Source: Cutibacterium sp. (GTDB lineage Bacteria; Actinomycetota; Actinomycetes; Propionibacteriales; Propionibacteriaceae). Taken from it: 64,000 nt of DNA. The translations under genes and the position numbers were made by a program. The notes below the pieces were generated by a model that was not told the DNA's origin, ran no database searches, and saw only the letters and a program-made list of their open reading frames with translations. This document shows, piece after piece, positions 8,695 to 18,085 of this stretch (positions within the stretch are counted from its first letter, which is position 1; the number at the start of each line of letters is the position of its first letter). The stretch spans positions 1 through 64,000 of the forward strand of contig NZ_JAUNEJ010000002.1 of assembly GCF_030525615.1 (NCBI RefSeq), given 5' to 3'.

Positions 8695-8802
8695 GAGCCT
8701 CCCCGAAACGCGTCACCTAAGCTATGCGAACGAAAGGAAGAATCACGGTCCAACCGGACCCAATACCCGAGACCACTCCAGAGACATCAGGCGGTACTTA
8801 CT

Positions 8803-11800
8803 ATGGGTTCTAAGGGTGACTTTTTTAGAGCATCCAACATAAAGATAAGACACTATGGAGGGGGTGAAAACTCCCGAAAGATACATCCCGCACGTGGCAT
8901 AGCTGCCATTGCAGCACTCACATTGACATTCAGTTCCGGCATATACGGTATTTCTCAAATCGCGTACGCCGATGTGACGATTACGTCTTCCAGCGACTCG
9001 TGGAAAGCAGCCGCTGATGGCAATCCTGCGACTAATCTAAAAGACGACAAAGTGGCACCTGTTGAGGGTGTAACCAAAGGCACAATACAAAATGACTATG
9101 TGCCGAAAGCTAACACGGCGGTTGCTGAGGTGAAGTGGGACTCATCGAATGTCAAAACTGATCCGAACCCGTTCCAATTCGACATCGCCGTTCTCGTTTC
9201 TCAAGCCTTTGGCAATGGCGATCCAACAGCGAAGATCGACGGCTGGCAGAATGGTCATACCTTCGATACCGGAGACATTCCTGGACTGTTTGACGGTATT
9301 AAGTTCCGCTACGAGTTCGAAAACAGCCAGGCTACCTACTACTACGAAGGTGTCGACTACACCAAGATGTCGCCGCTGGCTACTGGTGTATCGGAACCCA
9401 CCGTCACCATGGGTGATCTTGGGACATGGAGCTTACCGACCACGCTTCAACGGAGTAGCGACCCCCTGTCGCCCGGAATGGAGATCGAGTTTACCTCGAC
9501 GTTCACCCCCAAGGCTGACTACATCGGCCCCACTCCGCCGCTCCCGCTGAATGTCACTGCTAATAAAAAAACCAGTATTATTTCCTTGGCGACAAAAGCA
9601 GCAGAGAAAGCTTACCCTAGTACCTACCATTCCGAGGGTTATCTCGGTGCGGACCAGCAGAATCCAACCAAAGGACCATCGCTGTTTCGACTGCAAAAAA
9701 ATAACGGATCTACCGTCACTTTAAACTATAAGTACGGTATTACGGACCCGAGCGGCGATCCAGACGCAACAGCTGTCCAAGAGCTGAAGAAGGACCATGG
9801 CACCTACAAGATAAATCAGGATACCGGCCAGGTCACCTTTACTCCAGACAAAGACTTCCCCCAAGACAGTTACGGCCAACAGCTGGAAGGCGTACGCATC
9901 GTCAACACAGCGTCAATGGCGCAAGATATCTCTGACGGGGAAATGGGATTTACCCCAGAAATCGAGGCCTACAAGCTTCCGGAAAAAGATGCGCGGCGCA
10001 GTTGGGTAGAGGCATTCTACAAACCCACAGTGAAGGCATTGCATCCTGAGGTGCCCAACCTTGAAGCGTTTGGCAAAATGGGTGGCCCCATCACTCAGAT
10101 CCCTAACCTTTCCCAAGATGGCGGGGACCCAGCGATTGATGTCAGCACTCTCAGCTTCGTGGATGGTGAGAACTCTGAGTACCCCGCGACCCCCGTCACC
10201 ACGAAGAAAGTGGCTGGGGAAGGAACCTGGACGATCGATTCCCGAACAGGTGCCATTACGTTCACCCCAGATAAGGGTTTTGCAGGGCATCCCACGCCGG
10301 TGTGGTACAAAGCCAAAAATGAAGCTGGCGTCGTCACCACAGACGATGGCGATGATGATGACGCCAAATATGGCACCGGAAAGGTGACCTACACCTATTC
10401 TGACGCGTCAGGATTGTATGCGAACACCACAGGCCCCCAAGGGAAGCCGCAGAGTTCGTTCGACAAAGACGCCGATGATGCCGGTTTCGCTAACACAAAG
10501 GCGATGTTCCGCAATATCCCAGACGACTGGTACGGTGGTTTCACCTACAAGCTCCGAGGCGCAGATAAGCAGGGCAAAGTCGTTGTCGACGGCCAGGGAA
10601 CATACACCATTGACCCCAAAACCGGCAAAGTGACGTTCACCCCTGAAGCGACTTTCTATGGAACCGCGAAGAGCGTATATATCGAAATTGCTTCTGGGTA
10701 CACCAACAAAAATAATCAAACCGGTTCTCCCATCGCCATCTATACACCGACCGTGACCAAATCTTCTGTGGTCGTGCGCCCTGAGTTTGCAGCTGGCGCT
10801 TTGGGGAAAGCGATACATTTGACCCCTGATTATGACCAGCCGGACGGTTTGGAGGCGCTGGATATCACGTCGGTCACCTTCTTGAATGACGACGGTTCCC
10901 TGCCGACACAGCCTCTCAAGAAACGTGAAGTCAAGGGGCAAGGCACGTGGACCATTGACGACACCGGTACGTTCACCTTTACGCCCGTTCCGGGATTTGC
11001 TGGAGATCCCGACCCGCAGCTGTACACCGCCAAGAACAAGAGCGGCACCTATGCCTCGGCTGCTGAGGTGGGAGTAGTTTACGGTGGCTTGGTGGCCGTT
11101 CCCTCTACTACGGTTGGCCCTCAAAACACGGTCCAGCACTCGGATGATTCCGGTGCTTCCGACAACGGTGCAACTCGCGATGAGATGTTCCCAGATCTCG
11201 ATCCGGCATGGTTTACGAACAACGGCGGGCCGCTCCAGGTTAAGCTGCTCGACGCCCAAGGTAAACCTACTGATTCAGTGACGGTGGACAAGCAAGGTAC
11301 CTACACGATTGATACCAAGACGGGTCGCGTCACCTTTACGCCGGAATCCAACTATTACGGCAAGGCAAATCCGGTGACTCTTTCCGTCACTGGTTTGAAA
11401 GATGAAAACGGTAAAGAGGTCTCGGTAACCACCACCTATACACCCTTCATCACCAAAGATGGCGGCGTATTGCCTAACGCGTTCCATCAGGCGAAGAAGG
11501 TGGGCGATCCGGATTCCGTTACGCCCAGCTATCAGGATAACGGCTACAATATTGACCCCGCGTCTGCAACCTTCCCAGATGGCAGTCGTACCAAGAAGGT
11601 GGCTGGTGAAGGAACGTGGGAGATTAACCCACAAACGGGTGAGTTTACCTTTACCCCAGAGGTTGGATTCAACCAATCACCCACACCGGTGTCATACGAT
11701 GGTAAGAACAAGGAGACAGGCCTGACAGTCACAGGCGGACAAGTGACGATTGCCTATCCGCAACCGACCGCTATTCCTGCCACCACCTCGGCTGAGCAAG

Positions 11801-14241
11801 GTCTTACTCAGTACTCCACCGATGACGACACGCAAGACGCGGGTCTCGAGCCGCACGAAATGTTCCCCACCGTGCCAGATAAGTGGTATGGCAAGGCAGA
11901 TTCACCGGTGAAGTTCTATCTTCTGGATGGAGACAAACAGGTAGAAACTCTTACTGTGCGTGGCCACGACCAAGATGGCAACGAAATGGAGGCCGGTACC
12001 TATACGATCGATCCCGTATCGGGTATTGTGACTTTCAAGCCAAATCCAGAGTTCTTGGGTACAGCCCCCACTGCTGTTATTACCACAGATGGTCTCAGCT
12101 CTGAGTTGCGCACCCAGTACACGCCATTCTATTTCCCGGCACGCATAGAGCTGCCAAGCGATCGCCAGGTTCAAGATACGCTCGGCGCACCCACCTCATC
12201 GAAGTTTGAGCTCGATGAGTGGAAGACGGAACACTTCACGGTTGACAAAGAAAGCGTGAAGCTTCTGCCAAGCACGAAGACGATCCTGCAGAATGGCAAA
12301 GAAACACCGGTACCAGGAACCGTCTCCGCAGATGGCAAGACGCTCACCGTGCCCGGTGAAGGTACATGGAGAGTAGAGCTGAAAGGCCAAGCTCCGGCCG
12401 CAGGTACTGAGGATACCCGCGAGGTGGTGTTCACATTCACACCGGAGAAAGGCTTCGTGGGGCAGCCCACCGAGCTGAACTATCTGGCGAAGAACAGCAA
12501 CGGTATTGAGGCGAGTATTCCCGGACAGGTTGTGTTTGTGTACCCGAGTGTGGCTACTCAAGACGCTCTAACTACCTCTACACAGGGTGCGGTGCAAAAA
12601 TCATCCGATAAGGATGCGGGAGATTACGGCTTGAGTATTGAGGAAATGTTCCCGAACATCTCCAAGGTTCCTCAAGAATGGAAGCTCGGATTTGAACTCG
12701 ATGGCGCTAAAGACGGCACATTGACGGTGGCTGGCGAAGGAACATACGTTATTGACCCAGCTACCGGTGAGGTGACGTTTACCCCTGAACCTGAATTCGT
12801 GGGCACGGCAAAACCGGTAACGGTGTGGGCAACCTTCGATGGCAAGCGCAGCGATGTCAGTGCCACGTACACTCCCGTGGTGCAAACCTTTGGTACGCCA
12901 AGCTACAAGCAAATTGTGGTTGAGACAGGTGCTACCCAAAAGTCCACCGTCACTGTTCCCAAAGACGCACCTGCGGGGGGCGTGACCTACGCAATTGATG
13001 CGGACTGGCTTAAAAACGAGGCTCCTGAAGGCTGGACGATTACGATCGACAAGGCTACCGGTGAAGTGACTGCTGTCGCGCCGAAAGACGCCGAGAAGAT
13101 GATCGCTTTCGAAGTACCGGTAACGGCTACTTATCAAGGCGGGGCTCAGCGTACTACCAAGGCACCATTTAGCCCGCTCTCCGACACACAGTTTATCGAC
13201 TACAATGTGGAGATCGAATACGATGACACGTTACCTCCAGGCTCTATTGAGACCGATCAAGACGGCGAGATCGGGGAAAAGGTAAAAGTTGATGGCAAGT
13301 GGCAGATAACAAAAGAACCCAAGCCACATAAGATTCGGGTCTCTTCGCAGATCACACCAGGAGATCAAGAATATAGTTGGACGAAGCCCATTCCGTATGA
13401 GGCTGAATACCGCTACAACCCGGATCTCAAACCAGGCGAGGTCAGAGTAGTTCAAAAGGGTCAGCCCGGCGAGGAAGCCTATAACGTCACCATAACTGTT
13501 GACGAGCATGGCAAGATTTCACTTTCTGAGCCTGAGCATAAAACTACACGGCAAGCCGTCAAGGAGATTTTTGAGGTCGGCCCCGATGTTGAATCGACCA
13601 AACAATCTACCAAGCGTCTCGACATTCCTTACTCCACGAAGATCATCTTTGATCCGGCTCTTCGCCCTGGCCAAATAGTGGTCGACCAAGAAGGTCAGGA
13701 TGGCTTGCGTGAGGTAAGCACGAGCGTCACATACAAAGACGGCACTTTAAGTGATCCCGACATCACCGAAAAGGTACTCAAAGAACCTGTGGAACGCATT
13801 GTACGTGTGGGCGGTGAGCGTCCGCTAAACGATGAAGTGAAGGTCGAAGCTTTCACCACTCGTTTTGTGTACGATGAAAGCCTTGACCCAGGCGAAACCC
13901 GCATCGATCAGCAGGGTAAAGATACCGTGATGCAGTTCGTGGGCAACAAAGACGGTGGCGGCAAATGGGTAACCCTCGTCAAAGGGAACGATCAGGTTGT
14001 ACGCGTGGGCACTAAGGAAAAGCCGTGCATATGCGATCACCCTGGCAGCTCCGATACGCACGATGGCGGCGTTCCTGCCGGTAGGACAAATCCTGCCGGA
14101 AACGCGGGTTCTGGCAGTTCAGATGTACCTCAAGCATTGCCACGTACAGGTTCCAGTCAAGCACGCGGGTTCGGCATATTTGCAGTCTCGCTTATTGGGC
14201 TAGGAGGATTGCTCATGCTATGGCACCGCAAGGATGCCTGA
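8803..14241 (+). CDS. Very large LPXTG-anchored fibrillar adhesin (CshA-type repeats, Rib-like and G5 domains)
   Basis: An 1812-residue surface protein. The signal peptide has a long N-region and ends near YA/D (cleavage after about Ala56). A unique N-terminal region of about 270 residues follows. From about 330 to 1345 come nine CshA-type fibril repeats of the form GTYTID..TG.VTFTP, alternating between a GTW..GF.G.P..Y.AKN form and a GTY..F.GTA form. A Rib/YPDG-like domain lies at about 1365-1456 (GWTITIDKATGEV). Four G5-type domains follow at about 1460-1740 (motifs such as LKPGEV, then QPGE). LPRTG is at 1779-1783, then a hydrophobic stretch and WHRKDA tail for sortase anchoring. It is expected to form a stalk on the cell wall for adhesion or biofilm. 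The ribosome binding site is modest (AGGCGG). The mRNA ends at a strong terminator, so it is monocistronic. Confidence 0.92.
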   Translation: MGSKGDFFRASNIKIRHYGGGENSRKIHPARGIAAIAALTLTFSSGIYGISQIAYADVTITSSSDSWKAAADGNPATNLKDDKVAPVEGVTKGTIQNDYVPKANTAVAEVKWDSSNVKTDPNPFQFDIAVLVSQAFGNGDPTAKIDGWQNGHTFDTGDIPGLFDGIKFRYEFENSQATYYYEGVDYTKMSPLATGVSEPTVTMGDLGTWSLPTTLQRSSDPLSPGMEIEFTSTFTPKADYIGPTPPLPLNVTANKKTSIISLATKAAEKAYPSTYHSEGYLGADQQNPTKGPSLFRLQKNNGSTVTLNYKYGITDPSGDPDATAVQELKKDHGTYKINQDTGQVTFTPDKDFPQDSYGQQLEGVRIVNTASMAQDISDGEMGFTPEIEAYKLPEKDARRSWVEAFYKPTVKALHPEVPNLEAFGKMGGPITQIPNLSQDGGDPAIDVSTLSFVDGENSEYPATPVTTKKVAGEGTWTIDSRTGAITFTPDKGFAGHPTPVWYKAKNEAGVVTTDDGDDDDAKYGTGKVTYTYSDASGLYANTTGPQGKPQSSFDKDADDAGFANTKAMFRNIPDDWYGGFTYKLRGADKQGKVVVDGQGTYTIDPKTGKVTFTPEATFYGTAKSVYIEIASGYTNKNNQTGSPIAIYTPTVTKSSVVVRPEFAAGALGKAIHLTPDYDQPDGLEALDITSVTFLNDDGSLPTQPLKKREVKGQGTWTIDDTGTFTFTPVPGFAGDPDPQLYTAKNKSGTYASAAEVGVVYGGLVAVPSTTVGPQNTVQHSDDSGASDNGATRDEMFPDLDPAWFTNNGGPLQVKLLDAQGKPTDSVTVDKQGTYTIDTKTGRVTFTPESNYYGKANPVTLSVTGLKDENGKEVSVTTTYTPFITKDGGVLPNAFHQAKKVGDPDSVTPSYQDNGYNIDPASATFPDGSRTKKVAGEGTWEINPQTGEFTFTPEVGFNQSPTPVSYDGKNKETGLTVTGGQVTIAYPQPTAIPATTSAEQGLTQYSTDDDTQDAGLEPHEMFPTVPDKWYGKADSPVKFYLLDGDKQVETLTVRGHDQDGNEMEAGTYTIDPVSGIVTFKPNPEFLGTAPTAVITTDGLSSELRTQYTPFYFPARIELPSDRQVQDTLGAPTSSKFELDEWKTEHFTVDKESVKLLPSTKTILQNGKETPVPGTVSADGKTLTVPGEGTWRVELKGQAPAAGTEDTREVVFTFTPEKGFVGQPTELNYLAKNSNGIEASIPGQVVFVYPSVATQDALTTSTQGAVQKSSDKDAGDYGLSIEEMFPNISKVPQEWKLGFELDGAKDGTLTVAGEGTYVIDPATGEVTFTPEPEFVGTAKPVTVWATFDGKRSDVSATYTPVVQTFGTPSYKQIVVETGATQKSTVTVPKDAPAGGVTYAIDADWLKNEAPEGWTITIDKATGEVTAVAPKDAEKMIAFEVPVTATYQGGAQRTTKAPFSPLSDTQFIDYNVEIEYDDTLPPGSIETDQDGEIGEKVKVDGKWQITKEPKPHKIRVSSQITPGDQEYSWTKPIPYEAEYRYNPDLKPGEVRVVQKGQPGEEAYNVTITVDEHGKISLSEPEHKTTRQAVKEIFEVGPDVESTKQSTKRLDIPYSTKIIFDPALRPGQIVVDQEGQDGLREVSTSVTYKDGTLSDPDITEKVLKEPVERIVRVGGERPLNDEVKVEAFTTRFVYDESLDPGETRIDQQGKDTVMQFVGNKDGGGKWVTLVKGNDQVVRVGTKEKPCICDHPGSSDTHDGGVPAGRTNPAGNAGSGSSDVPQALPRTGSSQARGFGIFAVSLIGLGGLLMLWHRKDA

Positions 14242-14303
14242 CATACATTCCCAGGGAATAATCAGGCATGAGGTAAAGGCATAACCTCACTTAATGTCTG
14301 TTG

Positions 14304-14355
14304 ACGGTGGCCGGAAGTTTGCATCGACATGCATTCTCCCGGCCACCGTTTCTTG
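14304..14355 (+). terminator. Rho-independent terminator of the adhesin gene
   Basis: ACGGTGGCCGG at 14304-14314 pairs perfectly with CCGGCCACCGT at 14339-14349, and TTTCTTGTT follows. The loop contains a small inner dyad (GCAT...ATGC). Confidence 0.8.
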
Positions 14356-14595
14356 TTGCTCATCGCAAACGATGGGCGTAGATGGGGCGTGAATCAGTCG
14401 GTTTCCGGCAGCGACCCTGACGTCATGCGCAGCTACACCTGTAGCCGGTCGGCACAACCTCAACCACTACCTCAACGCCGCCACGCCATCAACAACCCAC
14501 CCGCTCAACTGCGAAGGCTCGGTTAACCCCTCACTTTCAAAAATCGGATTATTTTGCGAATAATGAACTATTCCTATTCTTTTTTAGCACCGAAT

Positions 14596-14625
14596 ATGAC
14601 CCTCACGTAGGTTACGGTGTAAACG
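14596..14625 (+). promoter_or_regulatory. Possible promoter of the peptide-ABC cassette
   Basis: ATGACC (14596-14601) and TAAACG (14620-14625) are separated by 18 bases that contain an imperfect dyad, CCTCACGT against ACGGTG. Long spacers with a dyad between the boxes are typical of MerR-family regulated promoters. Neither box is a strong match, so this is tentative. Confidence 0.25.
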
Positions 14626-14674
14626 TCCGTGGCCACGGCAGCACCTGATAATCCGTTTTCACATAAGGAAAGAG

Positions 14675-14926
14675 ATGTTACATATGTCCGAATCACACGT
14701 CCTCGCCTTACAGTCCACATCTGAGATCCTCAAGAACAAGTTCGATTCTGCTCTCGTGCGCCACGACGCATGGTTTGTTGTCTTCGTCGCTGTGATAATT
14801 GGGCTGGGAGCAACCCTCCTTGCCGGAATGGCCCTCTGGTGCGTCGCCTACCAGCACGGGAAGTTCACCGGTCACTGGAAGTGGGTGAAATACGGGGTTT
14901 CGGTATCCATGGAGTGTGTGCGCTGA
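14675..14926 (+). CDS. Small single-span membrane peptide, possible bacteriocin-like precursor or transporter partner
   Basis: An 83-residue protein. A good AAGGA ribosome binding site sits five bases before the ATG at 14675; a second ATG at 14684 is too far. Residues 1-31 are polar and mixed-charge, leader-like. Residues about 33-58 are one hydrophobic span with Gly and Ala (IIGLGATLLAGMALW). The tail is short, aromatic and basic (HWKWVKYG), with Cys56 and Cys81. The stop overlaps the ABC ATPase start as TGATG. Small leader-plus-hydrophobic peptides next to a dedicated ABC exporter and a membrane peptidase suggest an exported peptide. It could equally be a small transporter subunit. No family was recognised. 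Confidence 0.55.
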   Translation: MLHMSESHVLALQSTSEILKNKFDSALVRHDAWFVVFVAVIIGLGATLLAGMALWCVAYQHGKFTGHWKWVKYGVSVSMECVR

Positions 14927-15762
14927 TGGCTTCATTCCACAAAGCCGACCGGCTCCCCTCCTCGCGAGGGGGGCCGGCACCCGCGACCACAGCGCTGTCC
15001 ACGGGGCAGTGTGACCGGCGTGAGACCGTCATTGATGTCAAGAACCTGGATTTTCAGTACGCCGATCGACCTATCCTTAACCATCTCGACATCTCGGTGC
15101 CCCGCAGCTCCTGTCTTGCGGTCATCGGACCGAATGGATCGGGGAAATCCACTTTGTGCAAGATTCTGCAGGGAATCCTTACAGCCCCGAGGACCGCGAC
15201 AACCCGTGTTCTGGGGCACCCGTGCGGCTCCCGGGAAGCGTGCCGCGCGATCTCTTACTGCGCCGACAACGACCACCTGCCGCAATTCCTCACCGGGGCG
15301 GAGTTCATCTCGTACGCCCTGTCCCTGAGGTCCCCGTCTCCCCTGGACAACGGGCGGCTGCGAGAAACGATCGCTGACATTTTTGAGCGTCTGGGAATGG
15401 CAGGTCGTCATGTCGACCTCATGGAGAGCTACTCGCACGGAATGCTCAAGAAGACCCAGATCGCCGCAGCCCTCCTCGCACGCACCCCTGTCATCATCAT
15501 CGACGAGTCCCTCAACGGCATCGACATCGAAGCCCAGATGACGATTGAACGTGCGCTATCCGACCACATCAAGCAGGGGGGAAGCCAGATCATCTGCAGC
15601 CACGACTTCGCCATGCTGGACCGCTGCGCAACCCATGTCGCCATGCTCGACTACGGTAACCTCGTCGAGTTCTCCAGCGTCGAGCAGTTACGTGCCCGCC
15701 ATGCGACGATCCGCGATCTCATCGTCGGATACATGGGCCTGGAAGATCATGACGATGCCTAA
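14926..15762 (+). CDS. ABC transporter ATP-binding protein
   Basis: A 278-residue ATPase. The frame is open further upstream, but the ATG at 14926 overlaps the stop of the small peptide gene and gives a sensible N-terminus. Walker A is GPNGSGKST, the signature is the YSHGMLKKTQ form typical of ABC-2/NatA- and BcrA-like exporters, and Walker B is PVIIIDESLNG followed by SHD. An N-terminal extension of about 35 polar residues precedes the domain. It is translationally coupled to both neighbours and should power the 504-residue permease encoded next. Confidence 0.85.
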   Translation: MASFHKADRLPSSRGGPAPATTALSTGQCDRRETVIDVKNLDFQYADRPILNHLDISVPRSSCLAVIGPNGSGKSTLCKILQGILTAPRTATTRVLGHPCGSREACRAISYCADNDHLPQFLTGAEFISYALSLRSPSPLDNGRLRETIADIFERLGMAGRHVDLMESYSHGMLKKTQIAAALLARTPVIIIDESLNGIDIEAQMTIERALSDHIKQGGSQIICSHDFAMLDRCATHVAMLDYGNLVEFSSVEQLRARHATIRDLIVGYMGLEDHDDA

Positions 15763-17263
15763 CACCCAGATAGCTGGGTCGCAGGGCAACCTGCCCACCC
15801 ACCACCGACTACAGACAAGTCCTGGCACCGTCGGGCCGAAAGATGTCTGCAGAAACCTCACGCGGACCTTGACCATCGTACGTCTCATGGGCGACTACCT
15901 AGTGCGGGTCGTGGTAGGAAAAGGGGTCCTCAAGTCACGCGCAGCTCGTCTCGGCGTCCTCGTATGCGTCATCCTGTTCCTCATCACCACGACTGCTCTG
16001 GCCACCTTTCTTACGCACGGCTTCGGCGGTGACGAATCCGTCCTGGACCTCGTCGTGACAGTCAACTCGTTGTCGTCGGTGTTGTGGACCGCAGTTGCCT
16101 TCCTCATCGTCAAGGTACTTATGGCTGACGCCGGCACCATGATGGCCATCACACACAACTTTCCCGTCACGAACCGGGAGCGCCAGCGTGCCGTGAGCGT
16201 CCTCGACGCAGCGACCACCCTGCTCCTCGTCGTCATCGGAATGTTCGCCACCAGCACCTCTACCCTGGTGAACTTCGGTGTTTCCGTCTTGCCCGGATTC
16301 ATGACGTGCGTGGTCATGCCGGCGATGGCGACATACACGGTCCTTGAATACGCCCAGCGGTGCTGCGATCTGGCCCTCGCGCACACCCCGTTACGCCATG
16401 CCAGACAGCCGCTTCTCGCCGTGGTGGTGTTTTTTGTCGTGCTTGCCTTGTGGCGCGCAACGCCCTCGCTGCTGTCCGCGATCACCTCTTCACCACAGCC
16501 GTTCGCGGTCTGGACCCTTCTTTTTCATGACATTCATCTTCGGTGCGGCACTGCGGCGACGATAGGCTCCTTCGCCTTTCTACTCATACTGAGTCTGTTG
16601 CCAATCACGGTGCTGCCGACATCACCGCTAGAGGTCCGGCGTCGATTTGTGAAGCTCTCAGTTGTCGACCTCAGCCATCGCTTCAATCGTTTGGCACCTC
16701 AGTTCCGCGCCCTGTTTCGCAGCCGCTACAGCGTCCAGGCGGCCATCCTTTCGCTGGGATTCGTCGTGCTGTTGGCGACTCGTGTCGCCGGTCCGTCATC
16801 GGTGTGGGGCGTGGAGCCCATGACCATTGGAGGCTTCTTCCAGTACGCCACCCTCGCCCCGACGTTTCGCGCTCTTGAGCCGCGTCTTTCTGCCTCCCGC
16901 TTCTACCTCAGACTGATCGTGGCACTGGGCTTCTTCATGTTCCCCATGCTTGTGGTGGCCGTGGTGATCGACGTGATCGCCGGCCAGCCACTCGTATCGA
17001 CGGTAATCGCCGCTGCCGGGGTGTGCGGATCGGCTCTGGTCACGACGGGTGTTGGGATCTTCGTCCCAGCACGCGACGACAATCCGCTGTCGATCCTGCT
17101 CGGGGGTGCGATCGTCCTCATTATCGCGACGGTGCTCATCGTCTTCTGCGGGATTCTCCGTCTCCCCAACGCGATAACCATCGTGCTGGGCATTCTCACC
17201 GCAATTCTCCTCATTATCCACAGCATTCTCACCATTGCCGATCATCGAAAGGCTGCCCGATGA
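15749..17263 (+). CDS. Large ABC-type permease
   Basis: A protein of about 504 residues with roughly twelve predicted membrane segments after a polar N-terminus of about 50 residues. The open frame extends further upstream but lies inside the ATPase gene. The ATG at 15749 (or 15755) gives a short overlap with that gene. The basic loops and paired hydrophobic segments fit an ABC-2 export permease with two fused halves. It overlaps the following membrane gene by ATGA. The substrate is unknown; the neighbouring small peptide is a candidate. Confidence 0.65.
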   Translation: MTMPNTQIAGSQGNLPTHHRLQTSPGTVGPKDVCRNLTRTLTIVRLMGDYLVRVVVGKGVLKSRAARLGVLVCVILFLITTTALATFLTHGFGGDESVLDLVVTVNSLSSVLWTAVAFLIVKVLMADAGTMMAITHNFPVTNRERQRAVSVLDAATTLLLVVIGMFATSTSTLVNFGVSVLPGFMTCVVMPAMATYTVLEYAQRCCDLALAHTPLRHARQPLLAVVVFFVVLALWRATPSLLSAITSSPQPFAVWTLLFHDIHLRCGTAATIGSFAFLLILSLLPITVLPTSPLEVRRRFVKLSVVDLSHRFNRLAPQFRALFRSRYSVQAAILSLGFVVLLATRVAGPSSVWGVEPMTIGGFFQYATLAPTFRALEPRLSASRFYLRLIVALGFFMFPMLVVAVVIDVIAGQPLVSTVIAAAGVCGSALVTTGVGIFVPARDDNPLSILLGGAIVLIIATVLIVFCGILRLPNAITIVLGILTAILLIIHSILTIADHRKAAR

Positions 17264-17565
17264 AAAACCTCAAGGTGTACCTGACAAGTCTCGTCATTTC
17301 GATCATTGCGACACTGGCCTTAGCGGTCGGCACCATCCTCGTCCTCATGTTCTCGGTGCATGAGGAGTCGGCCTACCGCACCGGCCTGTTTGGCTCGGTG
17401 TACTTCCGAGCTTCCCCCAATGCACAGGGAAACGTTGATGCGACGATGGGTGTAGCTTCCCTACCCAGGCTGGGCATTGTCACAGCCGTGATCTTCGTCT
17501 TCACCCTCGTCGTCTCATTCATCTACCTGCGTCTCAAGGCCTATCGTGCGACACTCATCCAGTGA
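17260..17565 (+). CDS. Small two-span membrane protein of the cassette
   Basis: A 101-residue protein with two hydrophobic segments (about residues 8-31 and 70-92) joined by a polar outer loop. The start overlaps the permease stop (ATGA), and the next gene begins before its stop, so it belongs to the operon. Small membrane proteins in such clusters often serve as immunity or accessory export proteins; that is inference only. No family recognised. Confidence 0.6.
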   Translation: MKNLKVYLTSLVISIIATLALAVGTILVLMFSVHEESAYRTGLFGSVYFRASPNAQGNVDATMGVASLPRLGIVTAVIFVFTLVVSFIYLRLKAYRATLIQ

Positions 17566-18085
17566 GTCTGCGTGGTGGTGCGCTCCTCGACACCTGAGTC
17601 TGCGGCCACTACTGAACCACGTCGTTATCACTGGATGTGTCCCGGCAGCCATCCTCGTCCTCGGATGGGCTGTCTGCGCGGCCAGCGGTTCCGACACATC
17701 ACTGTTCGTGAAACTACTGGCAATTTTGGTGTTGGGAGGCATGGGTTCCTACTTCCTCCATGAGTTCTGCCATTGGCTGTCGCTGCGTGCGACGAGTCCC
17801 GGCACCTTGGTGCGCTGGGAGATGACGCCATTGCGCATCTCCCTACTCGTCCGCAACACCCCAAGCCCTCGCGCGGCGGCACTCAACGCGGCTGCGGGTC
17901 CGCTGGGTCCGGCTGTTGTGGGTTGCGTCGTCCTACTGATCCGGCCTCTTCTCCCTGCCGCTATGAGCGGTACCGTGCAGGCGATTGGGTGGCTGTGCCT
18001 TGGCCACATCCTCTTCCTCATACCGCCCTCTACTGATGGCCTGACCGTACTGTTCGAATTGACGAAACGAGGTCAGTTGAGCTGA
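17546..18085 (+). CDS. Site-2-protease-like (M50-type) membrane metallopeptidase
   Basis: A 179-residue integral membrane protein. HEFCH at residues 72-76 is an HExxH zinc motif within a hydrophobic segment. AAGPLGP at 116-122 and FLIPPSTDG at 157-165 match the second and third conserved blocks of M50/S2P proteases (aaGPlaN and NLlP..DG), which supply the third zinc ligand. The only suitable start in frame is GTG 17546, which overlaps the previous gene by 20 bp. It closes a five-gene cassette and may cleave the cassette's small peptide within the membrane. Similar proteases occur in yydFGHIJ-type peptide clusters. The substrate is inference. Confidence 0.65.
   Translation: MRHSSSESAWWCAPRHLSLRPLLNHVVITGCVPAAILVLGWAVCAASGSDTSLFVKLLAILVLGGMGSYFLHEFCHWLSLRATSPGTLVRWEMTPLRISLLVRNTPSPRAAALNAAAGPLGPAVVGCVVLLIRPLLPAAMSGTVQAIGWLCLGHILFLIPPSTDGLTVLFELTKRGQLS

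Larger units (their letters stand above)
8233..8802 (+). other. 570-bp intergenic region upstream of the surface adhesin
   Basis: No gene is supported here. The region holds an 11-bp perfect inverted repeat (8386-8417) and a nine-C homopolymer (8686-8694). It serves as the 5' region of the large adhesin. No clear sigma-70 promoter with both boxes could be assigned. Short open frames on both strands have no recognisable content. Confidence 0.6.
14242..14674 (+). other. Intergenic region between adhesin and peptide-ABC cassette
   Basis: About 430 bases. They contain the adhesin terminator (14304-14355), an AT-rich section around 14535-14590 and a possible promoter at 14596-14625 for the following cassette. 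A 65-codon open frame at 14329-14526 starts inside the terminator hairpin and has no family features, so I do not call it. Confidence 0.6.

Noticed and set aside
14329-14526. 65-codon open frame after the adhesin
   Set aside because: It starts inside the terminator hairpin, has no ribosome binding site and no family features.
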